A DNA stretch of 64,000 nucleotides, from NCBI RefSeq assembly GCF_001514285.1, contig NZ_KQ949023.1, positions 1,131,139 to 1,195,138 of the forward strand, in the 5' to 3' direction. The notes under the pieces were generated by a model. That model did no database searches, had not been told where the DNA came from, and saw only the letters and a list, made by a program, of their open reading frames with translations. Positions within the stretch are counted from its first letter, which is position 1. Each line of letters opens with the position of its first letter. Below are positions 23,059-31,734 of this stretch, piece after piece. This DNA is from Streptomyces sp. DSM 15324. Its GTDB lineage: Bacteria > Actinomycetota > Actinomycetes > Streptomycetales > Streptomycetaceae. Made by a program: the position numbers and the translations under genes.

Positions 23059-25377
23059 CTACTGGGCGTCGGGCAGTCGCGCGCCCGCCTTCTCCAGCGG
23101 TACGGCCCTGCCGTCCGAGCCGACCACCTTCCGGCTGCCGAGCGGCGCGTCCAGCCGTACCGTCTCGTGGTACTCCTTGGCGATCAGGATGCAGACCTTG
23201 TTCGGCCAGGGCGTCTCCGTCACGGTGACCGTCACCCGGTCGCCGGACTCCTTCGCGCTCGCCGCATAGTCGGCGCACACCCCGCCGGTGAAGCTCACGA
23301 CCAGCTCGTCGCCCTCGGCCGTGTAGCCGTCCACCTGGACGTCGCGGGTGCCCGAGGTGGCGCTCGGCGCCGGGGCGGGGATGGCCGCGTCCTTCAGGTA
23401 GGCCGGGTCGACCGCAGGCTGCGTCACCCGGTACCCGTCCGCGGCTCCGGTGCCCCGCACCTCGAACAGCCAGGACGGCACGAGCACCTGTCGCCCGCCC
23501 GAGGTGTGCTGGGCCAGCCCGAGCACCGCGTCCTCGACGGTCACGGTCCGTGCGGCGCCCGCCGAGCCCGCGGAGCCGGTGGACGAGCCGCACGGGCTCT
23601 CCAGCCGGTCCTTCAGCGGCACCGGGCTGGCGCACCCGCCGATGCCCATCCGGTGATCGGTCCTCGGCGCCGCGTTCAGCTCCTTCAGCGCCTTCTCGGC
23701 GGTCAGCAGGGGGTACGTCGCCCCCTCGACCGGCGCCTTCAGCTGCCCGTTGGCGCCGATGACGACCCCGTCGGCGCCGACGCTGATCCCGGTCGTCCAC
23801 CCGTAGGTGAGCAGACCGCCGACCTCCGGGTCCGCGTTCACCACCCGCTGGGCGCCCATGACCTGGCTCGCGTCCACCTTGGCGTCGTCCTGCCCGACCG
23901 CCTTCAGGATCGGCGCCGCCGCCTTCTTCGCGGCCGCCTCGCTCACCGGATCGGCGGCCGGGGCCGCCGGGTCCTTGGTGCACTTGGCGATACCGCCCTT
24001 GCAGGCGTCCGTGCCCGGTGCGTACCGGCTGAACGTCCACATGCCCGGCGCCTGCCGGTTCACCCGCAGCACCGGCCCCGAACCGTCGTTCCCGGCGCCC
24101 ACCGTCCAGGCCCCGCCGTCCGCCACGGGCGTCCCGTCCACCCCGAGCGCCTTCGCCAGCCGGGCCACCTCGCCCCTGCCGACCTCGCCCTTCGCCCAGT
24201 ACACGGGCGCGGAACGGGGACCCTCGGGGAGGTCGCCGGCGGCCCGGTACGTCACCCCGTACGGGTTCGGCTCACCGGGCGCGATGCCGTTCGGCCCCCC
24301 AGCGGAGGCGGTGCCGGCGTAGTCGTCCAGCGCCAGCGGTACGGGGGTGCCGCCACCGGAGGGCGCCCCGGCACCGGCGCCGCCGCCGGTGGCCTGCGCG
24401 CTGAGATATGCCCCGCCACCCCCGACCAGCAGCACGGCGGCGGCGACGGAGAGAACGAGAAAGGGTGAGCGCCGACGGGGCACCGACGAGATCTCATCCC
24501 CGCCCCCACCCCCACGACCGACCGCCAACGGCCCCGAGACCTCCTGGCCCACTGGCGCGTAAGAGCTGTCCGAGCCTTCCCGGCCCGCCGGGCCCTCGGG
24601 AACTCCCCGCCCGGCCTGGGCCTGCGGGCTGTCCGTGGTTTCTCGGGCGGCTTGGGCCTGCGGGCTGTCCGTGGTTTCTTCGGCGGCTTGGGCGTGCGGG
24701 CGGTCCGCGGCTTCCTGGTCCGCCGGGGGCTTCGGGGCATCCGGGACGGCCCGGCCCGCGTGGGCTTGAGTGCGGTCCGGGGCTTCCTGGGCGGCTTGGG
24801 CGTGCGGGCTGTCCGGGGTTTCTTGGGCGGCCTGGGTCTGGGGGTTGTCGGCGGCTTCCTGGTCCGCCGGGGGCTTCGGGGCATCCGGGACGGCCCGGCC
24901 CGCGTGGGCTTGAGTGCGGTCCGGGGCTTCCTGGGCGGCCTGGGTCTGGGGGTTGTCGGCGGCTTCCTGCCCCGCCTGGGACTCCGGGCCATCCGGGACG
25001 TCGCGGAACCGCGAAGCGTCCTTCACGTGCCGCGCCTCACCGGCCCCCTGGGCCTCACCGGCCTCGGAGGCCTCCCCAGCCTCACTGGCTGTCGAGGCTT
25101 CCCTCGCGTCCCGGGCCCCGGCCTCGTCGGCCGCCGCGGCTTCCCCGGCCTCACTGGCTTCCGGGGCTTCCCCCGCCGCCTCCCGTGCCACGGGCTCGTC
25201 GGCCTCCGGGGCTTCGCCGGCATCCCGCGCCGCACCGGCATCCTGCGCCGCACCGGCATCCTGCGCCGCACCGGCATCCCGGGTTTCCCCGGCCTCCCGG
25301 GTTTCCCCGGTCTCACCGGTCTCGGAAGCTTCCCGCACGCGCGCGGTGTCGTCGTTCTCGGGTCGCTCGGTGTTCAC
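23059..25377 (-). CDS. Large single-pass membrane protein with repetitive Ala/Glu/Pro/Gln-rich N-terminus
   Basis: 772 residues from GTG 25377, preceded by AAGGAG at ideal spacing. Residues about 10-290 are low-complexity, first ETGETREAGETRDAGAAQDAG-like, then Pro/Gln-rich units (AAQEAPDRTQAHAGRAVPD) that recur; the DNA shows a near-identical 144-base repeat. One membrane helix lies at about 303-325 (FLVLSVAAAVLLVGGGGAYL). The C-terminal about 440 residues are outside, with Cys pairs (DACKGGIAKC, GGCASPVPLKDRLESPC) and repeated segments suggesting two related beta domains. I recognise it as a conserved Streptomyces 'large membrane protein' of unknown function. The disordered cytoplasmic region suggests protein-protein interactions. 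Confidence 0.82.
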   Translation of the reverse strand: MNTERPENDDTARVREASETGETGETREAGETRDAGAAQDAGAAQDAGAARDAGEAPEADEPVAREAAGEAPEASEAGEAAAADEAGARDAREASTASEAGEASEAGEAQGAGEARHVKDASRFRDVPDGPESQAGQEAADNPQTQAAQEAPDRTQAHAGRAVPDAPKPPADQEAADNPQTQAAQETPDSPHAQAAQEAPDRTQAHAGRAVPDAPKPPADQEAADRPHAQAAEETTDSPQAQAARETTDSPQAQAGRGVPEGPAGREGSDSSYAPVGQEVSGPLAVGRGGGGGDEISSVPRRRSPFLVLSVAAAVLLVGGGGAYLSAQATGGGAGAGAPSGGGTPVPLALDDYAGTASAGGPNGIAPGEPNPYGVTYRAAGDLPEGPRSAPVYWAKGEVGRGEVARLAKALGVDGTPVADGGAWTVGAGNDGSGPVLRVNRQAPGMWTFSRYAPGTDACKGGIAKCTKDPAAPAADPVSEAAAKKAAAPILKAVGQDDAKVDASQVMGAQRVVNADPEVGGLLTYGWTTGISVGADGVVIGANGQLKAPVEGATYPLLTAEKALKELNAAPRTDHRMGIGGCASPVPLKDRLESPCGSSTGSAGSAGAARTVTVEDAVLGLAQHTSGGRQVLVPSWLFEVRGTGAADGYRVTQPAVDPAYLKDAAIPAPAPSATSGTRDVQVDGYTAEGDELVVSFTGGVCADYAASAKESGDRVTVTVTETPWPNKVCILIAKEYHETVRLDAPLGSRKVVGSDGRAVPLEKAGARLPDAQ
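24711..24941. repeat. 144-base direct repeat inside the large membrane protein gene
   Basis: Two near-identical blocks of about 87 bases start at 24711 and 24855 (offset 144 bases, 48 codons), both reading TTCCTGGTCCGCCGGGGGC and onward. Shorter degenerate copies of the same units extend from about 24590 to 25000, and a different repeat (CCGGCATCCTGCGCCGCA) lies near 25230-25280. All keep the reading frame. Confidence 0.8.
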
Positions 25378-25509
25378 CGCATCGCTCCTTCGGCTGCCCT
25401 GCTGTCGTACCTCGCATCCCCCCGACGAGGGACAGCGATGGGACGCGCCGGGGGAGCGCACGGTTCCCCGTGAGCGCCCCGGCCGGAACAGCCGTAAGGA
25501 AATGCGGGA

Positions 25510-25722
25510 CTAGTTGCCGTACTCCGGCATGGCCTCCAGCAGCCGTGCCGACCTCGCAGGGACGGAGACACCGTGAATGCGGGACGGGGAGACCGGACGG
25601 GAAACGACCTTCTCCGGGGCGGCCCAGTGCGGAGCCATCCGGGCGCAGTCGCCGCGCAGGGAGGCGAGGCCGCCTTCGAGGTCGGCCGGGGCGGGGGCGA
25701 TGCGGAACTCGACGTTGGTCAT
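25510..25722 (-). CDS. Small conserved hypothetical protein (70 aa)
   Basis: 70 residues, MTNVEFRIAPAPADLEGGL to the end LLEAMPEYGN, with codon use typical of the genome. It has a beta-strand start, a helix around LASLRGDCARMAPHW and a Ser/Arg-rich second half (VVSRPVSPSRIHGVSVPARSARL). No known motif. It lies divergent from the PfkB kinase gene across a 130-base gap, with no clear ribosome site. I know no function. Confidence 0.6.
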   Translation of the reverse strand: MTNVEFRIAPAPADLEGGLASLRGDCARMAPHWAAPEKVVSRPVSPSRIHGVSVPARSARLLEAMPEYGN

Positions 25723-25852
25723 AGCCGAACCGTAAGCACCGAGGCGCCCGCGAAGAAAGATCTACTATCGGGTAGTTTCGGCTGCTTCAGTGGCGCCGCT
25801 CCACCGGGTAGCGTGAACTGTCAATCCCCCTCCCCACAGGAGAGTCCACGCC

Positions 25853-26827
25853 GTGCGCATCGCAGTCACCGGCTCCATCGCGACCGACCACCTCATGACG
25901 TTCCCCGGACGTTTCTCCGACCAGCTGGTCGCGGACCAGCTCCACACGGTCTCGCTCTCCTTCCTGGTCGACAACCTGGACGTCCGCCGGGGCGGGGTGG
26001 GCGCCAACATCGCCTTCGGGATGGGACAGCTCGGCACCCGGCCCGTCCTGGTCGGGGCCGCGGGCGCGGACTTCGACGAGTACCGCGCCTGGCTGGACCG
26101 CCACGGCGTGGACACCGAGTCCGTCCGTATCTCCGAGACGCTGCACACCGCCCGCTTCGTGTGTACCACCGACGCCGACCACAACCAGATCGGCTCCTTC
26201 TACACGGGCGCGATGAGCGAGGCCCGCCTGATCGAGCTGAAGACCGTCGCGGACCGCGTCGGCGGCCTCGACCTGGTCCTGATCGGCGCCGACGACCCGG
26301 AGGGGATGCTCCGCCACACGGAGGAGTGCCGCTCCCGCGCCATCCCCTTCGCCGCCGACTTCTCCCAGCAGATCGCCCGGATGGAGGGCGAGGAGATCCG
26401 GATACTGCTGGAGGGCGCCACGTACCTGTTCTCCAACGAGTACGAGAAGGGCCTCATCGAGTCCAAGACCGGCTGGTCCGATGCCGAGATCCTCGCCAAG
26501 GTCGGCCACCGCGTCACCACCCTCGGCGCGCGCGGCGTCCGGATCGAGCGCGCGGGCGACGACCCGATCGAGGTCGGCTGCCCCGACGAGGAGCGCAAGG
26601 CCGACCCCACCGGCGTCGGCGACGCCTTCCGCGCCGGGTTCCTCTCCGGGCTCGCATGGGGGGTCTCGCTGGAGCGTGCCGCGCAGGTCGGCTGCATGCT
26701 GGCCACGCTCGTCATCGAGACCGTGGGCACGCAGGAGTACCAGCTGCGGCGCGGGCACTTCATGGAGCGGTTCACGAAGGCGTACGGGGAGGACGCGGCC
26801 GCGGAGGTCCGGGAGCACCTGGGCTGA
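25853..26827 (+). CDS. PfkB-family sugar/nucleoside kinase, adenosine kinase-like
   Basis: 324 residues from GTG 25853 after AGGAG. PfkB signatures are GGVGANIAFGMGQLG near residue 46 and DPTGVGDAFRAGF from Asp251, with catalytic Asp257. In Mycobacterium tuberculosis the related Rv2202c (adoK/cbhK) is an adenosine kinase of the ribokinase family lying beside the same qcr/cta genes, so adenosine is the best substrate guess; older annotation would say ribokinase or carbohydrate kinase. The TLHTARFVCTTDADHNQ and YTGAMSEA segments are shared with that subgroup by my recollection. Monocistronic. Confidence 0.85.
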   Translation: MRIAVTGSIATDHLMTFPGRFSDQLVADQLHTVSLSFLVDNLDVRRGGVGANIAFGMGQLGTRPVLVGAAGADFDEYRAWLDRHGVDTESVRISETLHTARFVCTTDADHNQIGSFYTGAMSEARLIELKTVADRVGGLDLVLIGADDPEGMLRHTEECRSRAIPFAADFSQQIARMEGEEIRILLEGATYLFSNEYEKGLIESKTGWSDAEILAKVGHRVTTLGARGVRIERAGDDPIEVGCPDEERKADPTGVGDAFRAGFLSGLAWGVSLERAAQVGCMLATLVIETVGTQEYQLRRGHFMERFTKAYGEDAAAEVREHLG

Positions 26828-26838
26828 CGGGTCCGTCC

Positions 26839-26880
26839 GGGCGCGGGTGCGGGGGGCAGGCCGCCCGGCTCCCCGCGCCC
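26839..26880. terminator. Bidirectional hairpin
   Basis: GGGCGCGGG (26839-26847) pairs with CCCGCGCCC (26872-26880), with further G/C pairing inside, between the convergent kinase and desulfurase genes. Confidence 0.5.
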
Positions 26881-26890
26881 CCGGAGTGGG

Positions 26891-28240
26891 TCAGCCGAGC
26901 CGGCGGACCACGTACGCCGCTCCCCTCTCCGACGGTTCCTCGCCCTCGTACGCCTGGCCCGTCATCTCGCACCACGCCGGGATGTCCAGACGGGCCGCCT
27001 CGTCGTCGGAGAGCACCCGGACCAGGCCGCCCACCGGCACGTCCCCGATCACCTTCGCCAGTTCGATGACGGGGATCGGGCAGCGCTTGCCGAGGGCGTC
27101 CACGACCAGGACGTCCTCCGCCACGGCCGTGGCGGGTGCCGGTGCCCCGAGCTTCTCCCGGACCCCCGCCACCACCCCCGGCAGCACCCCGAGGAACCGC
27201 TCCACGTCCTCCTCGGCCGCCCCCGCAGGCAGCGACACCCGTACGTTCCCCTCGCTCAGCACCCCCATCGCCTTGAGCACATGGCTCGGCGTCAGGGTGC
27301 TGCTCGTGCAGGACGAGCCCGACGACACCGAGAAGCCCTCCCGGTCCAGACCGTGCAGCAGCGCCTCCCCGTCGACGTACAGACAGGAGAAGGTGACGAT
27401 CCCCGGCAGCCGTCGCTCCGGATCGCCCACCACCTCGACGTCCCCGACCAGTTCGGGCACCCGCAGCCGGATCCGCTCCGTCAGCTCCCGCAGCCGTACC
27501 GCCTCCCGGTCGGCCTCGGCCCGTACCGCCCGCAGGGACGCCGCGGCCGCCACGATCGCCGGCAGGGCGCCGAACTCCTCCGTCCCCCGGGCCGCGTACC
27601 GCACCCCCTTGCGCACCACCAGCAGCCCGACCCCGGACGGCCCGCCCCACTTGTGGGCACTGGCGGTCAGCACCGACCAGTCACCCTCCACCCGCCCCCA
27701 GCCGAGCGACTGCGCCGCGTCCACCAGCAGCGGCACCCCGGCCGCCCGGCACGCCTCGGCGACGGCCGCCACCGGCTGCTCGGTGCCCACCTCGTGGTTG
27801 GCCGACTGCAGACACGCCAGCGCGGTGTCGGGGCGCAGCGCCTGCGCGTACCCCTCCGCCGCCACCGCCCCGCTCCGCGCCACCGGCACCCGCGTCACCG
27901 TGCCGCCGTCCGCCTCCAGCGCTTCGGCCGAATGGAGCACCGAGGAGTGTTCGACGGCTGACACGATCAGGTGACGTCCGATCCGCCGACGGCCGGCCAA
28001 CACCCCTGCGACTCCCGTCCGGACGGCCCGGGTCCCGGACGAGGTGAACACCAACTCGTCCGCGCGACACCCCACCGCCTCCGCGGCGGCCTCGCGGGCG
28101 GCGTCGAGCAGGATCCGCGCCCTGCGCCCCTCCTGGTACAACCGCCCCGGATCGGCCCACCCCTCGTCCAGGGCGGCCAACAGGGCCTGACGGGCCACGG
28201 GGTGGAGGGGAGCGGCGGAAGCGGCATCGAAGTAGGCCAT
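26891..28240 (-). CDS. Cysteine desulfurase (NifS/IscS-like) fused to a TusA sulfur-carrier domain
   Basis: 449 residues. Residues 1 to about 365 are a PLP-dependent cysteine desulfurase: SAVEHSSVLHSAEAL, LLVDAAQSLGWG, PLP Lys197 in SAHKWGG and the active Cys311 in SSGSSCTSS. From about residue 378 a TusA/SirA domain follows with VDALGKRCPIPVIELAK, Cys387 being the persulfide acceptor. The fusion would pass sulfur directly from the desulfurase to a carrier, as for tRNA 2-thiolation or cofactor synthesis. N-terminus MAYFDAASAAPLHP is typical. Divergent from ctaC. The target pathway is not visible, but erpA is close. Confidence 0.92.
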   Translation of the reverse strand: MAYFDAASAAPLHPVARQALLAALDEGWADPGRLYQEGRRARILLDAAREAAAEAVGCRADELVFTSSGTRAVRTGVAGVLAGRRRIGRHLIVSAVEHSSVLHSAEALEADGGTVTRVPVARSGAVAAEGYAQALRPDTALACLQSANHEVGTEQPVAAVAEACRAAGVPLLVDAAQSLGWGRVEGDWSVLTASAHKWGGPSGVGLLVVRKGVRYAARGTEEFGALPAIVAAAASLRAVRAEADREAVRLRELTERIRLRVPELVGDVEVVGDPERRLPGIVTFSCLYVDGEALLHGLDREGFSVSSGSSCTSSTLTPSHVLKAMGVLSEGNVRVSLPAGAAEEDVERFLGVLPGVVAGVREKLGAPAPATAVAEDVLVVDALGKRCPIPVIELAKVIGDVPVGGLVRVLSDDEAARLDIPAWCEMTGQAYEGEEPSERGAAYVVRRLG

Positions 28241-28271
28241 ACGGCCACGTTAGAACGTGGGTGGGCGCCCC

Positions 28272-28294
28272 AGGGCGCGGGGAACTGCGCGACC
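28272..28294 (+). repeat. Dispersed GC-rich element, copy 3
   Basis: AGGGCGCGGGGAACTGCGCG then ACCGGCCACGAA, between the desulfurase gene and ctaC. Apart from this, the 281-base gap holds only the ctaC promoter region, where I see TAGGGT as a possible -10 but no convincing -35. Confidence 0.7.
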
Positions 28295-28521
28295 GGCCAC
28301 GAAAGCACCCGCACTCGCCGAACAGCCGCACTCGGCGCACTACTAGGCGCTTTCGGCTGACCCGCGGCGCGTATGGCACCCCTCCCCGAGAACCCCCGGA
28401 GGGCGTCGGCTAGGGTTTGGTCCGCATAAACATCCAAACCCCTGCCCGACGCAGGGCGGCGACCGACCAGCGAGAAGGCCGCAGCCGATCAGCGCGGGCG
28501 AGACTCTCGGGAAGGCGCTAC

Positions 28522-29481
28522 GTGAGTCCCAACGGCTCCGACCGCTCGCCGCGGCGCCCGATGCGGCGGAAGCTGCTGCAGGCAATGACCGCGGGCCTGG
28601 TCCTGGCGACCGCCACCGGTTGCACATACAAGGACTTCCCCCGCCTTGGCATGCCCACCCCCGTCACAGAAGAGGCTCCGCGGATCCTCTCCCTGTGGCA
28701 GGGCTCCTGGGCGGCCGCGCTGGCCACCGGCGTGCTGGTGTGGGGCCTGATTCTGTGGAGTGCTTTCTTCCACCGGCGCAGCCGCACGAAGGTCGAAGTT
28801 CCTCCGCAGACCCGGTACAACATGCCGATCGAGGCGCTGTACACGGTGGTCCCGATCATCATCGTCTCGGTGCTGTTCTACTTCACGGCCCGCGACGAGT
28901 CGAAGCTCCTCAGCCTCGAGAAGAAGCCCGACGTCACGGTCAACGTGGTCGGCTTCCAGTGGAGCTGGTGCTTCAACTACATCGAGAACGTCGAAGGCTC
29001 CACCGGCGACGCGAAGACCGACGAGAACCTGGCCGCGATCCCGGACCGGTACAAGAAGGACTTCCCGGCCGACGCGGGCGGCGTCTACACCTGCGGTGTC
29101 CCCAACGAGCGGAACCCGCAGACCAACAACCCGGGCCCGACCCTGTGGCTTCCTGAGGGCAAGACGGTCCGCTTCGTCCTGACCTCGCGTGACGTCATCC
29201 ACTCCTTCTGGGTGGTGCCGTTCCTCATGAAGCAGGACGTCATCCCGGGTCACACCAATGCCTTCCAGGTGGTCCCCAACCATGAGGGCACCTTCCTGGG
29301 CAAGTGCGCCGAGCTCTGCGGCGTCGACCACTCCCGGATGCTGTTCAACGTGAAGGTCGTCTCTCCCGAGCGCTACGCGCAGCACCTCAAGGACCTCGCC
29401 AAGAAGGGGCAGACCGGTTACGTTCCCGCGGGCATCGAGCAGACCGCCCATGAGAAGAACCGGGAGACGAACAACCTGTGA
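28522..29481 (+). CDS. ctaC: Cytochrome c oxidase subunit II
   Basis: 319 residues from GTG 28522, preceded by GGGAAGG. It is a lipoprotein-type precursor (ATGC, Cys34). Two membrane helices follow ([17 protein letters not shown] and [16 protein letters not shown]). The CuA site is visible as His227 (DVIHSFW) and Cys262, Cys266, His270, Met273 in [12 protein letters not shown]. An extra segment between the strands (residues about 155-205) is typical of actinobacterial subunit II. It accepts electrons from the QcrC cytochrome domains in the bc1-aa3 supercomplex. First gene of ctaC-ctaD-ctaF; GTGA overlaps link the three. Confidence 0.97.
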   Translation: MSPNGSDRSPRRPMRRKLLQAMTAGLVLATATGCTYKDFPRLGMPTPVTEEAPRILSLWQGSWAAALATGVLVWGLILWSAFFHRRSRTKVEVPPQTRYNMPIEALYTVVPIIIVSVLFYFTARDESKLLSLEKKPDVTVNVVGFQWSWCFNYIENVEGSTGDAKTDENLAAIPDRYKKDFPADAGGVYTCGVPNERNPQTNNPGPTLWLPEGKTVRFVLTSRDVIHSFWVVPFLMKQDVIPGHTNAFQVVPNHEGTFLGKCAELCGVDHSRMLFNVKVVSPERYAQHLKDLAKKGQTGYVPAGIEQTAHEKNRETNNL

Positions 29482-31208
29482 GCATCCTCAACGAACCCCA
29501 GGGTGCCGCGGCAGCTGAAGGCTCATACGAGAACGAGCTGCCGGTCCGGCGCAAGCAGCCCGGCAACGTCGTGGTCAAGTGGCTCACCACCACCGACCAC
29601 AAGACCATCGGTACGTTGTACCTGGTGACGTCGTTCGCGTTCTTCCTGATCGGCGGCGTGATGGCGCTGCTCATGCGCGCCGAGCTGGCCCGTCCGGGCC
29701 TGCAGCTGATGTCGAACGAGCAGTTCAACCAGGCGTTCACGATGCACGGCACGATCATGCTGCTGATGTTCGCGACGCCGCTGTTCGCCGGCTTCACGAA
29801 CTGGATCATGCCGCTCCAGATCGGCGCGCCCGACGTGGCGTTCCCGCGGCTGAACATGTTCGCCTACTGGCTGTACCTGTTCGGCTCGCTCATCGCCGTC
29901 GCCGGCTTCCTCACCCCGCAGGGTGCGGCCGACTTCGGCTGGTTCGCCTACTCCCCGCTGTCGGACGCGGTCCGCAGCCCGGGCATCGGCGCCGACATGT
30001 GGATCATGGGTCTGGCCTTCTCCGGCTTCGGCACCATCCTCGGCTCGGTCAACTTCATCACCACCATCATCTGCATGCGCGCGCCGGGCATGACCATGTT
30101 CCGCATGCCGATCTTCGTGTGGAACGTCCTGCTGACCGGTGTCCTGGTCCTGCTGGCCTTCCCGGTCCTCGCGGCCGCGCTGTTCGCCCTGGAGGCGGAC
30201 CGCAAGTTCGGTGCCCACGTCTTCGACGCGGCCAACGGCGGCGCCCTACTGTGGCAACACCTCTTCTGGTTCTTCGGCCATCCAGAGGTGTACATCATCG
30301 CCTTGCCGTTCTTCGGCATCATCAGTGAGATCATCCCGGTCTTCTCCCGCAAGCCGATGTTCGGCTACATGGGCCTGATCGCCGCGACGATCGCCATCGC
30401 CGGTCTGTCCGTGACGGTGTGGGCGCACCACATGTACGTCACCGGTGGCGTCCTGCTCCCGTTCTTCTCCTTCATGACGTTCCTCATCGCCGTCCCGACC
30501 GGCGTGAAGTTCTTCAACTGGATCGGAACGATGTGGAAGGGCTCGTTGTCCTTCGAGACACCGATGCTCTGGGCGGCGGGCTTCCTCATCACCTTCACCT
30601 TCGGCGGTCTGACCGGCGTCATCCTGGCCTCCCCGCCGATGGACTTCCACGTGTCCGACTCGTACTTCGTGGTGGCGCACTTCCACTACGTCGTCTTCGG
30701 CACCGTCGTCTTCGCGATGTTCGCCGGCTTCCACTTCTGGTGGCCCAAGTTCACCGGGAAGATGCTCGACGAGCGCCTTGGCAAGATCACCTTCTGGACG
30801 CTGTTCTTCGGCTTCCACGGCACCTTCCTGGTCCAGCACTGGCTGGGCGCCGAGGGCATGCCGCGCCGGTACGCCGACTACCTGGCCGCCGACGGCTTCA
30901 CCGCCCTGAACACGATCTCGACGATCAGCTCGTTCGTCCTCGGTCTGTCGATCCTGCCGTTCCTCTACAACGTGTGGAAGACGGCCAAGTACGGCAAGAA
31001 GATCGAGGTCGACGACCCGTGGGGCTACGGCCGCTCCCTGGAGTGGGCGACCTCCTGCCCGCCGCCGCGGCACAACTTCCTCACCCTGCCGCGGATCCGC
31101 AGTGAATCCCCGGCGTTCGACCTGCACCACCCGGAGATCGCCGCGCTCGAGCAGCTGGAGCACGCCGGCCACGGTGCCATCGCGGGCAGCAAGGAGGCCG
31201 GCAAGTGA
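29478..31208 (+). CDS. ctaD: Cytochrome c oxidase subunit I
   Basis: 576 residues; the GTG start overlaps the ctaC stop. Twelve membrane helices. Haem and copper ligands are visible: [12 protein letters not shown] (low-spin haem a His), [18 protein letters not shown] (CuB His cross-linked to Tyr), [10 protein letters not shown] (two CuB His) and [10 protein letters not shown] (haem a3 and a His). K-channel residues are in the [12 protein letters not shown] region. It reduces oxygen to water and pumps protons. The C-terminus ([16 protein letters not shown]) is characteristic of bacterial aa3 oxidases. Confidence 0.98.
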   Translation: MSILNEPQGAAAAEGSYENELPVRRKQPGNVVVKWLTTTDHKTIGTLYLVTSFAFFLIGGVMALLMRAELARPGLQLMSNEQFNQAFTMHGTIMLLMFATPLFAGFTNWIMPLQIGAPDVAFPRLNMFAYWLYLFGSLIAVAGFLTPQGAADFGWFAYSPLSDAVRSPGIGADMWIMGLAFSGFGTILGSVNFITTIICMRAPGMTMFRMPIFVWNVLLTGVLVLLAFPVLAAALFALEADRKFGAHVFDAANGGALLWQHLFWFFGHPEVYIIALPFFGIISEIIPVFSRKPMFGYMGLIAATIAIAGLSVTVWAHHMYVTGGVLLPFFSFMTFLIAVPTGVKFFNWIGTMWKGSLSFETPMLWAAGFLITFTFGGLTGVILASPPMDFHVSDSYFVVAHFHYVVFGTVVFAMFAGFHFWWPKFTGKMLDERLGKITFWTLFFGFHGTFLVQHWLGAEGMPRRYADYLAADGFTALNTISTISSFVLGLSILPFLYNVWKTAKYGKKIEVDDPWGYGRSLEWATSCPPPRHNFLTLPRIRSESPAFDLHHPEIAALEQLEHAGHGAIAGSKEAGK

Positions 31209-31603
31209 AGGTCCAAGGCAGGATGTTCACGTGGCTGAGCGTGTTCATCCTCATCATGGCGGTCGTCTACGGCGTCTGGTCGAAGGAGCCGGCGGGCACC
31301 ACGGCCCTCTTCCTGGCCTTCGGTCTGTCCATCATGATCGGCTTCTACCTGGGCTTCACGGCCCGCCGGGTGGACGCGGGCGCCCAGGACAACAAGGAGG
31401 CGGACGTCGCGGACGACGCCGGCGAGCTGGGCTTCTTCAGCCCGCACAGCTGGCAGCCGCTCGCGCTCGGCGTCGGTGGCGCCATCGCCTTCCTCGGTGT
31501 CGCGATCGGCTGGTGGCTGCTGTACTTCGCCGCCCCGATCATCCTCATCGGCATCTGGGGCTGGGTCTTCGAGTACTACCGCGGTGAGAACCGCACCCAG
31601 TAG
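31205..31603 (+). CDS. ctaF: Cytochrome c oxidase subunit IV, actinobacterial type
   Basis: 132 residues; GTG overlaps the ctaD stop. Four helices: [57 protein letters not shown] and [20 protein letters not shown]. This matches the small CtaF subunit of the actinobacterial aa3 oxidase, needed for supercomplex stability in corynebacteria. A loop rich in Asp/Glu joins helices two and three. Last gene of the operon, followed by a hairpin terminator. Confidence 0.93.
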   Translation: MKVQGRMFTWLSVFILIMAVVYGVWSKEPAGTTALFLAFGLSIMIGFYLGFTARRVDAGAQDNKEADVADDAGELGFFSPHSWQPLALGVGGAIAFLGVAIGWWLLYFAAPIILIGIWGWVFEYYRGENRTQ

Positions 31604-31620
31604 CACGCGCCGAACCCACG

Positions 31621-31657
31621 GGAGCCCGGACACTCCGTCGAGGAGAGTCCGGGCTCC
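31621..31657 (+). terminator. Hairpin terminator of the ctaCDF operon
   Basis: GGAGCCCGGAC pairs with GTCCGGGCTCC; an inner CTCC/GGAG extends the stem past an A-A mismatch. A short T-containing tail (TTCGTT) follows. Confidence 0.8.
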
Positions 31658-31734
31658 TTCGTTCGCCGCAATCCCTGTCCTCCATACGTGGCGTCCAGCG
31701 CGCCGTGGTTGACGCGGCTCCCTAGCGTGAAGCC

